Origin: Cristatella mucedo
Lineage: Eukaryota; Bryozoa; Phylactolaemata; Cristatellidae
Reading direction: 5' to 3'
Length of the DNA: 64,000 nt
Assembly (NCBI GenBank): GCA_009760855.2
Contig: WPIO01000022.1
Span: 2,608,501-2,672,500, forward strand
This document shows positions 1 through 37,124 of this stretch, one piece after another. The stretch's first letter is position 1. Every line of letters starts with the position of its first letter. Under the pieces are notes generated by a model that was not told the origin of the DNA, ran no database searches, and saw only the letters and a program-made list of their open reading frames with translations. A program made the translations under genes and the position numbers.

Positions 1-1704
1 GGCTGAGCCGCTGCCCAGGTCTATCGGGCATAACCAAGCGAGCTACGAATCCCTTACAAATTGGGTTGAATTTGTGTATTTATTTTGAAAATTGTTTTGT
101 ATATTGATGCCATGATTTTCCTTTGTATTATTTCGGATTGCTTGATCAGATTTTCATTCATATCTTACTCATCGCGGACCTCCGAAATAGCCAACAAGTT
201 ATGTGCTTCGCTGCTTCAAATTCTACGAAGAAGAACACTCTTCTTGCTTTTTCAAGATTTCCACTCGTTTTTTATTAAGTCCTTCTCAATCTCTTGTCAC
301 TAAGTAAACTATGGCTATATAATTATTTTGTATCATTATATATTGTAATTATATTAATAGCTGTGGCAATTAGTCACCGCTGATTACGGGGTCGCCTTTC
401 TCGCCTACCTGCATCGCCGCTTGGCTGCATTACTTATCAGGTGCTCTGGCTGTAAAAGCCCTCGGTATACCGCCTTTGAACCGCGGAGCTGGCGAACATT
501 TATTCGCTGTACAAATAGACCTTTGAATGCTGACTGGTCAGCTACTTTGTACGCGCAGAGAGTGCCTGATGGTTTACTTCGCATTGAGACGCGTGGCATA
601 TATTAGCTTATACATCTACATATGCCTCACTCTTCATCTAGCGACAGCGTTGAATCTGTGAAGTCAGGGAAGCGAGCGTATTCTCACATTCGACGTGCGA
701 GAGATCGAGATGGAAAGTCATAACGTAACGCCCAAGCAAGGGTCGGTGGAGGAATGCCAGGTCATGGTCACTCCACCGCTCGTTTCACGATCCCGTTTCT
801 TCACTAAGCAATACTATTTAATGTTGGAAAACAATAAGCTGAGGCGCTTACTACAATTTTAGACTGGTTACTGGTTTTCCTCACTTGGTTATCCCACACC
901 CATAATCAGTAACCATAGTAACAAGAGGACCAAGTAAGATCGCATTATAAGTTGGTAACTTATGAATGGGATCTTGGAGGGAATCCTCTTTTGCTGACGA
1001 TGCTGTCGGAGCAATTTCAATTAATTATCAAGCAAAAATAATTGCGAACCAGATATTCTTAACGTAAGCGCAATTTTGCTGCTTGGGGGCAAGTGAATAC
1101 CATGCAAAAATCCATCCAAAGACTGCAGCGTACGAGAGATGCTAGTTCCAATTCATAGATGCCATTTATTGCTGAACGCCGAACGGATATAACGCGCCGA
1201 CGAACGGCCAAGGTACGAATAGAAATTTACGTGTGTGCCACAGCACGTTTAAATATTTACGGTGACCCATCAGGGTGACGTGACACCGGAAACTAAAGAA
1301 TTATTAATCTTACGCGAAAAAATGCCGCGCTAACACTGACTGCGAGCGAGTTTCATTAAAATAGATAAAGTAAATGTCGGCTGATAAGGTAGCCTTATTT
1401 TTATAGTAGCCGAAGCCGCCCGCAGCGACTATCACCCTCTTGCAATGTGTACAGTAAATAATTACCTGCTGCAGGACTCACAATTAACGATCTTCTGGAT
1501 CGTGAAAGTGCGAGCACCTTAACCGCAGGCTTAAGAAGCAGGAGGCTCTCGATTTGTAATTCCCGTGCGGACGCTCAGATTGCTCCTACTAGCGATGTAC
1601 TTGTTTCGTTTGATCACTCTGACACCCGCCCACGACCGGCATCCAAAGGAAACCAGCTTTGCAAGTAGGTTCTCTCAGTCGATTTCAGGAAATAAGAAAC
1701 GAGG

Positions 1705-1746
1705 CCAGAGGATCTCCTGCTCGATCAGGAGCAGGAGATCCTCTGG
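1705..1746. repeat. Perfect inverted repeat, 18-bp stem, 6-nt loop
   Basis: Arm CCAGAGGATCTCCTGCTC (1705-1722), loop GATCAG, and the exact reverse complement at 1729-1746. Confidence 0.85.
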
Positions 1747-1959
1747 ATTTCCTGCTACCACGACAGCACCGGCTAGGAAAAAGATGATCCCAAAGCAGTC
1801 AGAGGATTCCTCACCAACCAGTTTTATGTAGTCCTGAGTGCCGACGCACTCATTAAAGGGGCTGTTATTTGCGAGGCTAAATAAGCCATTCACTAATATA
1901 CATTGAGACTTTTAGCACTGTAAAGGGTTAACAACAGTAATAATGCATTCGTACAGTGC

Positions 1960-2095
1960 CATACCTGGGTAATAGCCTAGGGCTCCTAGAACCAAAGTAC
2001 TCGTTGAACCCAGCCCAGGTCGTGGGTTTGAATCATGCAGCAAGCAATCCTTTTACTTGCCGCTAAGGTTATTCTGCCACTATGTAATCAATTTT
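1960..2095 (+). repeat. tRNA-derived SINE
   Basis: Contains the B-box-like GTCGTGGGTTTGAATCATGC followed by the family tail (CCGCTAAGGTTATTCTGCC). The same architecture recurs at about a dozen and a half places in the window. Confidence 0.65.
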
Positions 2096-2208
2096 AAGAT
2101 GACCGGTTTGTCTAGACACTGAGATGTGCTGAAGTAGAAGCACATCTACTGATTAAATTAGTAAGAACTTTCAAAAATTCGCCCTACTTGAAGAATAGTC
2201 GGGTCCTT

Positions 2209-2301
2209 TAATAAGCGAGGTTTGCTTTTTATTGAGTTTTATTAAGCGAGGTTTGCTTTTTATTGAGTTTTAATAAGCGAGGTTTGCTTTTTATTGTGTT
2301 A
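2209..2301 (+). repeat. 31-bp tandem repeat, three copies
   Basis: The unit AAGCGAGGTTTGCTTTTTAT... begins at 2213, 2244 and 2275, nearly identical each time. Confidence 0.85.
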
Positions 2302-2857
2302 ATCGCAATTATATGATTACACTAGATTAAATAACACCAATTACAAAATGCTTGATTAATACACGACACATTATAAAACACCTGATTAATACATAACGTT
2401 ATGCACTATAACTTCGAAGGACTACAAGGCTTTTCTTCGTGTGGTCATAAGATTCTAGCAGCTTCCTCTCTGCAGTACAAAACTTGCTAAATTCTAGCAC
2501 TAATCATTTTCTTCTGGTTCGTGTTTGACAATCCGAAAACGGATTTTTACCCGTTAATTAATCAGTTGAGTGCAAGGTATTTGCATTGCAGTAGAATCTA
2601 AAGAAACCTCACTACATTTTCGCAGTGCTCTACCTTCACGTTCTCACAAAACATTCGTACTGCGCTACCTTTATTTTCCTGAGACGGAACCAAATTTTCT
2701 TGCTGGATTGCTGATTTCTTTTTCAAAATTTTCCCGTCACACCTGCAGGTCTGAAGTCGAGTGGGCATATATAAGACAACTAACGCCGACAGAGAAAATG
2801 CTGCGAGGTGGGTTTCTAGCTTCCTTTCAATTACTGTCAAGGAGATACATGTGATGT

Positions 2858-3115
2858 CAGTCAGTAGCCAATTTCAGTCTTTAGAAGCATAGGAACTGAA
2901 GGTACGATCTCTTAAGGATTTGAGGTTGGTTCGAGTCACGGCTAAGCGATCCGAGCCAGCAGGAGGTACGAGGGAGGCATGTGGAGAGAGAGTAATTCAG
3001 ACATGTAGGCCGGAGCAAGAGGATGTTCCCAAAAGTGAATGGCAGGATCTTGGAAGTCGACGGGCTGCTGATAAGGAGCAAGTGCAAGGTTCGGATAGAA
3101 CTCAGCAGCAGTAGA
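2858..3115 (-). mobile_element. LINE family A fragment
   Basis: Matches the part of LINE A just inside its 3' end (GCATAGGAACTGAAGG..., GGATTTGAGGTT) seen intact near 14440-14490. Eroded and 5'-truncated. Confidence 0.6.
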
Positions 3116-3514
3116 GATTCTTCAGCCCCAGTGTGACAGACCCAAGCTAGCTGTTACTATCGCTTTTGCAGATTTCAGCGACGAGTTTGCTTTAATAATT
3201 GCCCTTTTAAAAGGCCCACTTTGCACACCCATACCAAGAGACTAAGAAATAGATTACAGTAAGCATCGACTCCATAATAGGTGGTGTGTATGCATGAGGT
3301 TTTTGACCCGTGCCAGTCCGAAACAAAATATCAACGGTGAACTATTAGCTTGATTCATAGAGCGCTAAAATGATCAGATTTCTTAGTGCAGGAGCTAGTT
3401 CGCAGTCCTCTACGGTCAAACCCAAGATCTCCGGAGCAAAGTGGTAAGACATCAAACGATAATTATCCGCAGCTTACAGACAATTGCCCAACGCTAACGA
3501 TGGCATTCACACAC

Positions 3515-3650
3515 TATAATGTAATGTAATGTATCTCCGTCTGTAACTTCACAAAGACTATGTGAGTGTTTCGCAGGAGTTTTTTTTACAGCACACTCAC
3601 AGCTAAGCGGCTTTCGGTATGCATTCGGTAGCCAACAGACTTCATTTGCA
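3515..3650 (-). mobile_element. LINE family B 3' end
   Basis: Begins with AATGTAATGTAATGTATCTC and carries TTTCGGTATGCATTCGGTAG, the same 3' end as the copies at 16475-16995 and 31670-32135. Confidence 0.7.
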
Positions 3651-4328
3651 TGCAGATTAAGTTGCTAGTATCGAGGCTGCATCAACATCTGCATTCAGCT
3701 CTGCAAAGAAATAATGCTCACTGCAGCTGGAAACTGTTAGACTTGGCATTTCAGAGCACATACTTCTTCTTCCTTAACAGTACAACACCAAAATGACAAT
3801 CTCGCGAATACGAGCAAGCTCAAGTCAAAGGTAATCAATCACATCACAAGATGATTACTTCAAGGAGATCGCGGGAACACAATGTGCCAGTCACAGATCG
3901 TCGAACACAATCTTTGATATATAACAGGAAGTACTGCAGCCTACTCAATGACCCCAAATTAAAATCCTGACCAACAGAAAATGCTTAAGATTCGAGCTCC
4001 ACATCTTTATCACCACTGCCACAGTTCTGCCGGAGAACGCAATGTTCCAGGTATACAAAAATCACAATAATGCTCTAAGAAGCCTCTCGAAATTGTGCGG
4101 AGCGAGTCCTATTCTCACTAGCAATCCACAGACAATGGTCGCCAGACTTAATAAATAGCTTTTCAACATCATATCCCAAAAAACTCATAGAGAACCCAAA
4201 AACAAACTCAGGGTGCACACAATCCCATAGCAACAAATGACTTAAGCGTGCTCAATTTATAACTTAACAAAGTTAGATAACAAAGAACTATGCCAAAGGA
4301 AATATATGATTTAGTTGAAATGACCATC

Positions 4329-30271
<25,943 letters not shown>

Positions 30272-31421
30272 TTGCTAGCCGCCGCGGGACGAGCTCCGAC
30301 CGACGGACGAACGAATTGGCCCGACGGTGACGGCAACGGCAATCTCGCTCTGCAACGACAGCGAAGCGCGGCAGCGCGACCTAGCAGCAGACATCGAATC
30401 GCTGCGCCTGCGTCGACCGACCTCTACGGCGCCGGCATCGACCGACGGGCGATAGATAAGCTGCAGCCGGCCGGCGCTGAGGTCGCATGCACGCCAAGTT
30501 CGCGGCAGTGGCACAGCGCTGCGGCAGTAGATTATCGCAAGCTACGCGCGTGCACCGGCGAAGGGCGGATAAAGCGGCACCAAAGCAAATTCGCTTCAAG
30601 CCGTTCAGCGCTGCAAGACCAATCACTAATTATAATTACAAGCGGCTAGCGAGCGCCACGAAGCGGCGAGCAAGCGCAACGGGCGAGGCGGACACGCACC
30701 TTTCGCGAATTTACGTTCCGATGCAATAACATTAGAAAGCGCGGAATACCCGCAGACGAAATACGCAGTTCCTGGAGACTCCCACCGCCGACGCGGACAC
30801 GCGCGCGCACACACACGCACTCACACGCGAGCAGCACAGCCTACACCACGAAGCAGAATGAATGGCAGTCATTGGTCGGCGAAACCACGAGGGAAACCCG
30901 TCTCTCGGGTTAGAAATGACGTCACGACTGCCGCATATCTATGAATGCATTTGCATGTGGGTGTTTGTAAATTTTTATAAAATTAAATATTAAAAAAAAT
31001 GATAAAATCAATGGAAGTATTTCAGCAGGAAAGAGACTCTAGTGTAAGTGCGCTTGCAGTATGTTTTGATACCTCGCTTTATGTCGCGTTTTCCTGTGGA
31101 ATGCTTTTACCAATCGAGTATTGAAAATAGGGTTTAGTATTGAGCTAAAAAGATATTAACAATTTTATAAGGTTAATATTCAATCTTTAAACGACATTCC
31201 CGAGCACATTAAAAGGCTGAAGCCGTCCGCCCCCTAGCGGCAGCGCCATTGCACTTCCTTTCAATTCCGACCATTCGCGGAGCGTGTTGTACGTACCAGC
31301 CGCTAGCCTTCTGCTGCCTTAAAGCTGCTTTTGATGGGATTTCAGATAGTTACTTTCGACCGTTTACTTGCTTAGATTTGTATATTGATCTTCTTGAATT
31401 GCAGGTACACCAGCAGATAAT
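30272..31421. promoter_or_regulatory. Shared divergent promoter interval between ANKRD29 and RPS21
   Basis: About 1.15 kb separates the two start codons, which point away from each other. The ANKRD29-proximal 600 bp is GC- and CpG-rich, like a CpG island; the RPS21-proximal part is AT-rich. Near 31255-31262 lies a pyrimidine run (TTCCTTTC) of the kind seen at TOP/TCT initiators of ribosomal protein genes. The assignment is inferred from position and composition. Confidence 0.5.
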
Positions 31422-31471
31422 ATGCAGAACGACGCCGGTGAGAACGTGGATATGTATATCCCCCGTAAATG
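31422..31471 (+). CDS. RPS21: RPS21 first coding exon
   Basis: Encodes MQNDAGENVDMYIPRK plus two bases of a split Cys codon; donor G|GTAAAG. The exon probably begins at 31405, after a TTGCAG acceptor, with 17 nt of 5'UTR ahead of the ATG. Confidence 0.95.
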
Positions 31472-33149
31472 GTAAAGCTCGCTGTTCACTGAATGCGTTG
31501 GTATCCAAGCTGTAAATAGCTGTGGCGGTGCTTAATAATTGGTTGCGATCTGACTAATACGCATGTGTTTGTTTCTTATTCGCATTGGTTCCACCGGCGG
31601 GGTTGGCTGTAAGACTATATATGCCGAGCGTACCCAATTTTGTGTGTGTCAAGTGTCTTGGCTAGTTGTGTAATGTAATTTAATGTATCTCCGTCTGTAA
31701 CTCCACAAAGTCATAAAGACCATGTGGGTGTTACGCAGGAGAGTTTTGTATAGCGCACTCACAGCCTAAGCGGCTTTCGGTACGCATTCGGTACCCAACA
31801 CCGCAACAAAGAAAAAGTGGTAAGCATAGCAGAGTTAGGAAAGCAGTAGAGGTAGTAAGTAGCATAGAAGTAGCAGTTCAGGACCGCTGCAAAAGATGTG
31901 CCATAGTCGGCAGTTGGAGAGTAGTTGTCGTTGCGTAAGAATTGTGGAAGCGAGTTCCACAGCCTAGGACCTGCAGAGCTAAAGCTTTTGTCGCCAACTG
32001 TCTTTAAGCGGAGGAATGGGACAGCTAATGTATTGTCCACACAGGACCTGAGGGCGCGAACAGGCTGTGACTGATGCTGCAGCTCAGCTAGGTATGAAGG
32101 AGCCAAGCCGTGGCCTTGTGGGTCAGCGTAAAAACTTTAAATGTGCTAGTTGCATTTGCTGACATTAACAAGAGCTCGTGTCAAACCAGCCGGTTGAACT
32201 AATGGTGCTGGCTGTCAAAGCCTCTCCTGCTTGCGACCGTTTGAATGTTCGTCTATTTATTGCTGAGCAATGAACTATTGAACACTGTACTTTGTTCTTT
32301 GCAGTTCTGCTAGCAACCGTATAATATCTGCCAAAGATCATGCATCGATCCAGATCAACCTGGCTGAGGTGAGTAAGAAACGCTTGTTTGCTGCTACTTA
32401 AGAATTATGAACAAGTTTTAGCGTTGGCTTAAGACAAGATGTTATTTCAGGTCGATGAGAAAACAGGGCGCATGACTGGCACGTACAAAACATATGCGAT
32501 TTCGGGAGCAATTAGGCGTATGGTAAGTTAGTGTGATTTATCTTCCCCACCCGAAGCCGGTCGAGTGTTCGGGTCATCCACAATTACTGCCGGAGTAGGT
32601 TCTCTCGGCAACTGATGGCTGATCCTATAGTACCATGCAGCTGATATATCACCTACATGGCATCTCCGTCCATGAAGGGTTTTGCACAGCTGTACATCAT
32701 TTTCTCATTTTTGTGAGACATTTTTGTCATGTGAGCGATGCGTCCTGGTCATACCCGATTTAAATGATTTGGTTGTAGGGAGAATCAGACGACAGCATAG
32801 GGAGGCTTGCGAAAAGGGATGGACTGGTTGCCAAGTAAGTTTTCATATCAGAAATGCATTATTGATTAATCTGTTTGATATATTGGTGCATAGTGCCCAT
32901 CCGATCACTTGAGAACTTCGCCTTTGACTAATGTTCTGGTTTCGCCTAGTAGTTAAGATGCCTGCCCGATCGAGCTCAGGGTGAATGTATTAGATGGCTG
33001 AGTTCGTGAGCCCAGTGGTGTATATGAAGCGCCTGAATGGAGATTTGAGTACTCTTTGGATGCCTTACATTTTTTGTATTTATTATTTATTGATGTGCTT
33101 GCTGTACGTTGCTAGTCATTTGTTCTCATTTTTTTTTAGGAACTTCTAG
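31422..33149 (+). CDS. RPS21: 40S ribosomal protein S21 (eS21), complete spliced gene
   Basis: Coding exons: 31422-31471, 32305-32368, 32451-32522, 32779-32834 and 33140-33149. They give 252 nt: 83 codons plus TAG, the usual length of animal eS21. All junctions have GT-AG and agree in phase. The protein starts MQNDAGENVDMYIPRKCS, continues with NRIISAKDHASIQINLAE and TYAISGAIRRMGESDDS, and ends KRDGLVAKNF, which is unmistakably eS21. eS21 is a small-subunit ribosomal protein that contacts the head and platform region. The first splice (AAATG|GT joined to TTCTGC, splitting a Cys codon) sits where I remember it in human RPS21. A 5' non-coding exon is likely, since there is an acceptor at 31403-31404, 17 bp before the ATG. 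The second intron carries a LINE B copy. Confidence 0.96.
31670..32135 (-). mobile_element. LINE family B, 3' part, in RPS21 intron
   Basis: A minus-strand frame encodes APSYLAELQHQSQPVRALRS, LKTVGDKSFSSAGPRLWNSL and PQFLRN; the 3' end has AATGTATCTCCGTCTGTAAC. Nearly identical to the copy at 16475-16995. It lies antisense within the RPS21 intron 31472-32304. Confidence 0.88.
32305..32368 (+). CDS. RPS21: RPS21 second coding exon
   Basis: Acceptor TTCTTTGCAG, donor GAG|GTGAGT. Encodes the split Cys followed by SASNRIISAKDHASIQINL and AE. Confidence 0.96.
32451..32522 (+). CDS. RPS21: RPS21 third coding exon
   Basis: 72 nt, phase 0-0, acceptor GTTATTTCAG, donor ATG|GTAAGT. Encodes VDEKTGRMTGTYKTYAISGA and IRRM. 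Confidence 0.96.
32779..32834 (+). CDS. RPS21: RPS21 fourth coding exon
   Basis: Acceptor GGTTGTAG, donor AA|GTAAGT. Encodes GESDDSIGRLAKRDGLVA plus two bases of a split Lys codon. Confidence 0.96.
32935..33085 (+). repeat. SINE, form with LINE-like tail
   Basis: tRNA-like head (CGCCTAGTAGTTAAGATGCC), then AAGCGCCTGAATGGAGATTT. It lies in the last RPS21 intron. Confidence 0.45.
33140..33149 (+). CDS. RPS21: RPS21 terminal coding exon (10 nt of coding sequence)
   Basis: The acceptor TTTTTTTTAG is followed by G-AAC-TTC-TAG, which completes the conserved KNF C-terminus. Only 10 nt are coding; the rest of the exon is 3'UTR. Confidence 0.93.
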
Positions 33150-33199
33150 ACACGTTCGTGCATTCGTCTGCCAACATTAAGTCATCCTTACATGTTTTG

Positions 33200-33205
33200 A
33201 ATAAA
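33200..33205 (+). terminator. RPS21: RPS21 poly(A) signal AATAAA
   Basis: A canonical AATAAA 51 nt after the RPS21 stop codon. This is a sensible spacing for the short 3'UTR of a ribosomal protein gene. Confidence 0.7.
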
Positions 33206-33249
33206 ATCCTATAATTTATTTGCCTTGTTTTTCCAGCATTCGTACTTGA

Positions 33250-33840
33250 GTCAGCCCGTCGTAAGACCCCCCAGACTAGTTCATTTCTTTGTTTGAAAGG
33301 AGCATTTTGATAGACCGAGATTGAATGCACTTAGTCGCAATGAGATTGCAACGTTTTGGGGATATAAATAAAGCAAGAATAATCAAGTACGGCTTTAGCA
33401 GACCTAATCTTGAGGACCTTTGAAATCATTTACAAGTTCATTAGTAACAATACACAATTGCAGTAAGCATGCACTAAGTATCGAAAATTTATTTGGCAAG
33501 TGAGCTTTATAAGTTTGTCGTGCATGCGGTTGCCCTACTAAGTATTTAAGATTTAAGATAGTGAGGTTAACGACACGAATGTAAGTCAACAGAATAAAGC
33601 AAGAAAGTGATCCCACGAAAAGTCGACCAGCTGCAAGCTAACGAGTCTAGTGGGTAGCGAAGGTGATTGCTACGGCTGACGTGGTCAGGTCAACTAGCAC
33701 ATAGTAGCATTTGTGATTCAACAGACTGCATTTAGACTTGCAATGCCGTGTTGGTTGAGCTACAGGAAAAGATGATAAAAGTCTTGAGTGCTGGTGGTGA
33801 ATACAAGGCTAGACAAATCTCGTGAGATCAAATCATGTGT
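33250..33840. other. Intergenic stretch downstream of RPS21
   Basis: AT-rich; nothing recognised on either strand. Confidence 0.5.
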
Positions 33841-33990
33841 CCCCTTCATGAAGTGGTGTGGGTGTTTGGCCCACCGGGTTAGGTACTAACTTAGCCGACC
33901 TGGGTCGCTGGCTGAGGTCTGCTGCATACGTCAAGCTCCTGGATAAGTGTACACGATTGTACGCTCAGGAAAACAATCCTTTACTAGGTG
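33840..33990 (+). repeat. SINE, form with LINE-like tail
   Basis: tRNA-like head (GGGTTAGGTACTAACTTAGC, GACCTGGGTCGCTGGCTGAG) abutting the 3' end of a LINE A copy. Confidence 0.4.
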
Positions 33991-36905
33991 CTTTACATTC
34001 GCTTCAAAGGAACCATGAGCGAATGATAAGTGGTAGCAAGTTCAATGACAATGAGCATAACTTGGCTATGGGTGACTTGCACAGGGTCAGCATCCAAGTA
34101 TGGTTGGTAGCTTAAAGGACGAATCACAGGACCCACTATATGCTGAGATAACTAGATGCGTCTTTAATTTAATGTGGTAAAGTCAGTGGATGTGACAAGT
34201 CGAAAGTAAGATCCTGGCTTTGGGAGCATACGAACTAAAGTATAGGTGCGGTCTCCGAAAGAATTGAGTATCGTAGTAGGTATAGATAGATAATTACGAT
34301 TCCGAAATGCGAGTGCTGCGATGCTTAGCCTAGAGGGGGATCTCGTAAGTAGTCTAGAGCAAAAGTGGCAGAACCTTGAAATCGATGCGTTTCTTAACTT
34401 GGGGCCAGTGCAGGTCAGCGAGAAGTGGTGAGACGTGGCAACTTCGAAGCTCACGACAGACAAGCCTAGCTGCAGAGTTTTGCACGAACTGTGCCGGATT
34501 CACAGGCCGGTAGACCAGCTAGTAGTGATCCACGGAGGTAAAGACGAGATGTCACAACTGCTTGGCCAATTTAAATGTGGTATCCTTGTCTAATGTTAGC
34601 AATGTTAAGTAGCTGCAAGTAAGAAGATTTGACTGGAGCTGATGTTGTCTAATGAAAGGTCACTTTGGAGCAGGACATCTAGATAACGTGCCAATTCCAT
34701 AGGACATTCTGGCAGAGCCGGATTTTAAGCGTTAGCCTTTCCTATTTCTGAATCACACTAGGTTTGCCCGTAGCTAGTAAGTTGGTTGTTCCCATAGCTA
34801 GTAAGTTGATTGTTCGTCATTCAATTTAAGAAAGTTTGCTGACACCCATACTCAGATGTCAGCAATGCATATAGCAAAGGAGTTGGGAGAATTCGAAATG
34901 CTGGAGGGCTGGGATGGATCGGAGCAAAGGTACAACTACTTGTCGTCAGCATAGAAGTGAAACCCTAGATTGTGCCTGTCAATCACATCGGCTAGCGGGA
35001 GCCTATACACCGTGAGAAGAACAAGACCAAGAACCTAGCCAAGAGGTACACTGTACTTCAGATATTCCTCGGGTGATCGTGGTCCGTTCACATCAGTGCT
35101 CTGAGTCGCCCACTTTGATCCGACCTGAACCATTGTAGTGATGCCCAGGCAAGATGAGAGGCGCTCAAGAAGGACCTGGAGATCGATAGTATCAAAAGCT
35201 TCCGAAAGATCAAGCAAAGCAGGCAGAGATAATCTACCTAGGTCTTCATTCTTAAGTAGATCGTTATACACCCAAAGCAATGCTGATTCGGTGGAGTGAT
35301 TAGCTCTAAAACCAGACTGGAACTTACTAGCAATGTTTGAAGTTTCAATATATGCGTTCAGATGGTCTGCCACGACTCCTTCCACTGTCTTTGATTGGAA
35401 TGGTAGAAGAGAGATTGGGCGGAGGTTGCTTAAGTTCTCTTGGTGTAGTGTTGCTTTCCTGAGTAGTGTCCCAACTACAGCCTTTTAGAAGGCGCTTGGA
35501 CATAGCCTGAGGCCAAAGACATATTTATGATGTTTATTATGCATGGCAGCAGCAGATCAATAAATTGTAGGAGCAGGACAGTGGGAATAGGGTCTAGTGA
35601 CTAGTTATCTTTTTTATTGGGATATGAGCTTCATAACGAGATCATTAGTGGCCTCCTTGAATGTAGACATTAAGGTGCTGCATGGAATTGAGGGGCAGGA
35701 TTCCAGGGGCTGGTGCCACCCCAGGAATGGGCTCCCTGATCTTGTCCATCTTGTTGACAAAGAAGCTAGAGAAGTGATGAGCTAAATCATCATAGGGATT
35801 ATTAGGTAAGGAGCTAACCTGGGAGCGGTTGAGATGGTTGATCGTCGACGTCAGCATTTTTGGATTGTGAACCTGTGATTCAAGGATGTTTTCATAGAAG
35901 CTAGGCATGACCTTTGCTAGAATTGATTGGTAGGATCTACAGTAGCCGTCGTATACCTGTTGATGGACAGTCAGTCCTGATCTTTTGTATACCTTTCAAG
36001 CGTGCGCTTAGTAGATCTAACTAGTCTAATGTCTGCAGTAAATCACAGGCCGTCTGGGCGAGGGCGCACGGTGCGCTTAGTCGGAGGTGCAAACTCGTCG
36101 AGTATGTCAGCTAGTGTCGTGTTGTATCAATCTACACACGATGACAGACCAGAAGGGGGTGGAGCAGCAGAAGCAAAGCAGATATTCTTGCACGGACAGC
36201 ATCGACGTTAAGGGTCTTGAGCTTTCGCGATTCTCATGGGATTTTAGATTACGAGTAGGGCACACATTGTAGACTGAATGAGTTCTGCATTTGGTCGTAT
36301 AAGAAAAATTTGGTAATATTAGGTGATGATAGCGTGTCCCTATAGGAGAAAATTTGGTCGAGTGTGTGAACCTTGTTGTGAGTAGAATCATGCAAATGAG
36401 CCACAAGAAACAATAAGTCAGTCAGTGCACGAAATTTCGTGCTTAAGGCGTCAGGTAAGTTATCAAAATGAATGTTGAAATCATCCTTAATGAGGAAGGA
36501 TCGATTTCTTGCACACAGAATCGAAATGAGATCAGAGAAATCTGAGTTAAAGGAGGAATTAGTACCTGGTGGGCGATAGACTACTGCCACCACTACTACT
36601 GGTAAATTGTTGTCGGGTGAACAAAAAACAATAGATCTGAAAGACTGCTTGGAGGGGTCTACAAACGGCTTGAAATGGAAGTACGAGCGTGTAATAATGG
36701 CAACTCAGCCTGCAGTTGTGATTGATCTATTGTTGTGAAAGAAGAAGCATTCGGGGTTGCGTTGGTTATAGTCGGGGCATGTTACCGATTTTAGCCAAGT
36801 TTTGGTTAAGGCTAGCTGGTCGAGTCCTTTTTTAGGAATAAGGTCGCTTATTGATATGGGCTTATTGCACAATGGATAGAGATTGGGTTTTATTATTGCA
36901 TTAGA
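33950..36905 (-). mobile_element. LINE family A, near full-length but decayed (endonuclease and reverse transcriptase)
   Basis: Read on the minus strand from 36905: an endonuclease start (DQLALTKTWLKSVTCPDYN), a conserved endonuclease core (VAVVYRPPGTNSSFNSDFSD, IKDDFNIHFDN), an inter-domain segment (NNPYDDLAHHFSSFFVNKMD), RT palm (FQSGFRANHSTESALL, LLDLSEAFDTID) and remains of the C-terminal domain, then the 3' end. Frameshifts and stops break it into at least six frames, so it is inactive. It shows that family A carries an APE-type endonuclease upstream of the RT, as in L2/CR1 elements. No first open frame was recognised. Confidence 0.85.
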
Positions 36906-36911
36906 CAAATG

Positions 36912-36923
36912 GCACACACACAC

Positions 36924-36959
<36 letters not shown>

Positions 36960-36967
36960 ATATAGCC

Positions 36968-37050
<83 letters not shown>
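36912..37050. repeat. Compound CA/TA/GT/TA microsatellite
   Basis: ACACAC, TATATA, GTGTGT, then about 80 bp of AT repeats, next to the 5' limit of the LINE at 33950-36905. Confidence 0.95.
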
Positions 37051-37124
37051 CTAAGTATCTATACAATGGATACGGAGGTATAAATAGGTATAATATAACA
37101 GGTATAATGGATACCATATTGTCT

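Larger units (their letters stand above)
1..4328. other. Intergenic flank downstream of ANKRD29
   Basis: AT-rich sequence with no supported gene. It holds an eroded SINE (about 1440-1545), a perfect hairpin (1705-1746), a second SINE (about 1960-2095), a 31-bp triplicated unit (2209-2301), and fragments of LINE A (about 2858-3115) and LINE B (about 3515-3650). The small open frames here have no recognisable content. Confidence 0.5.
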
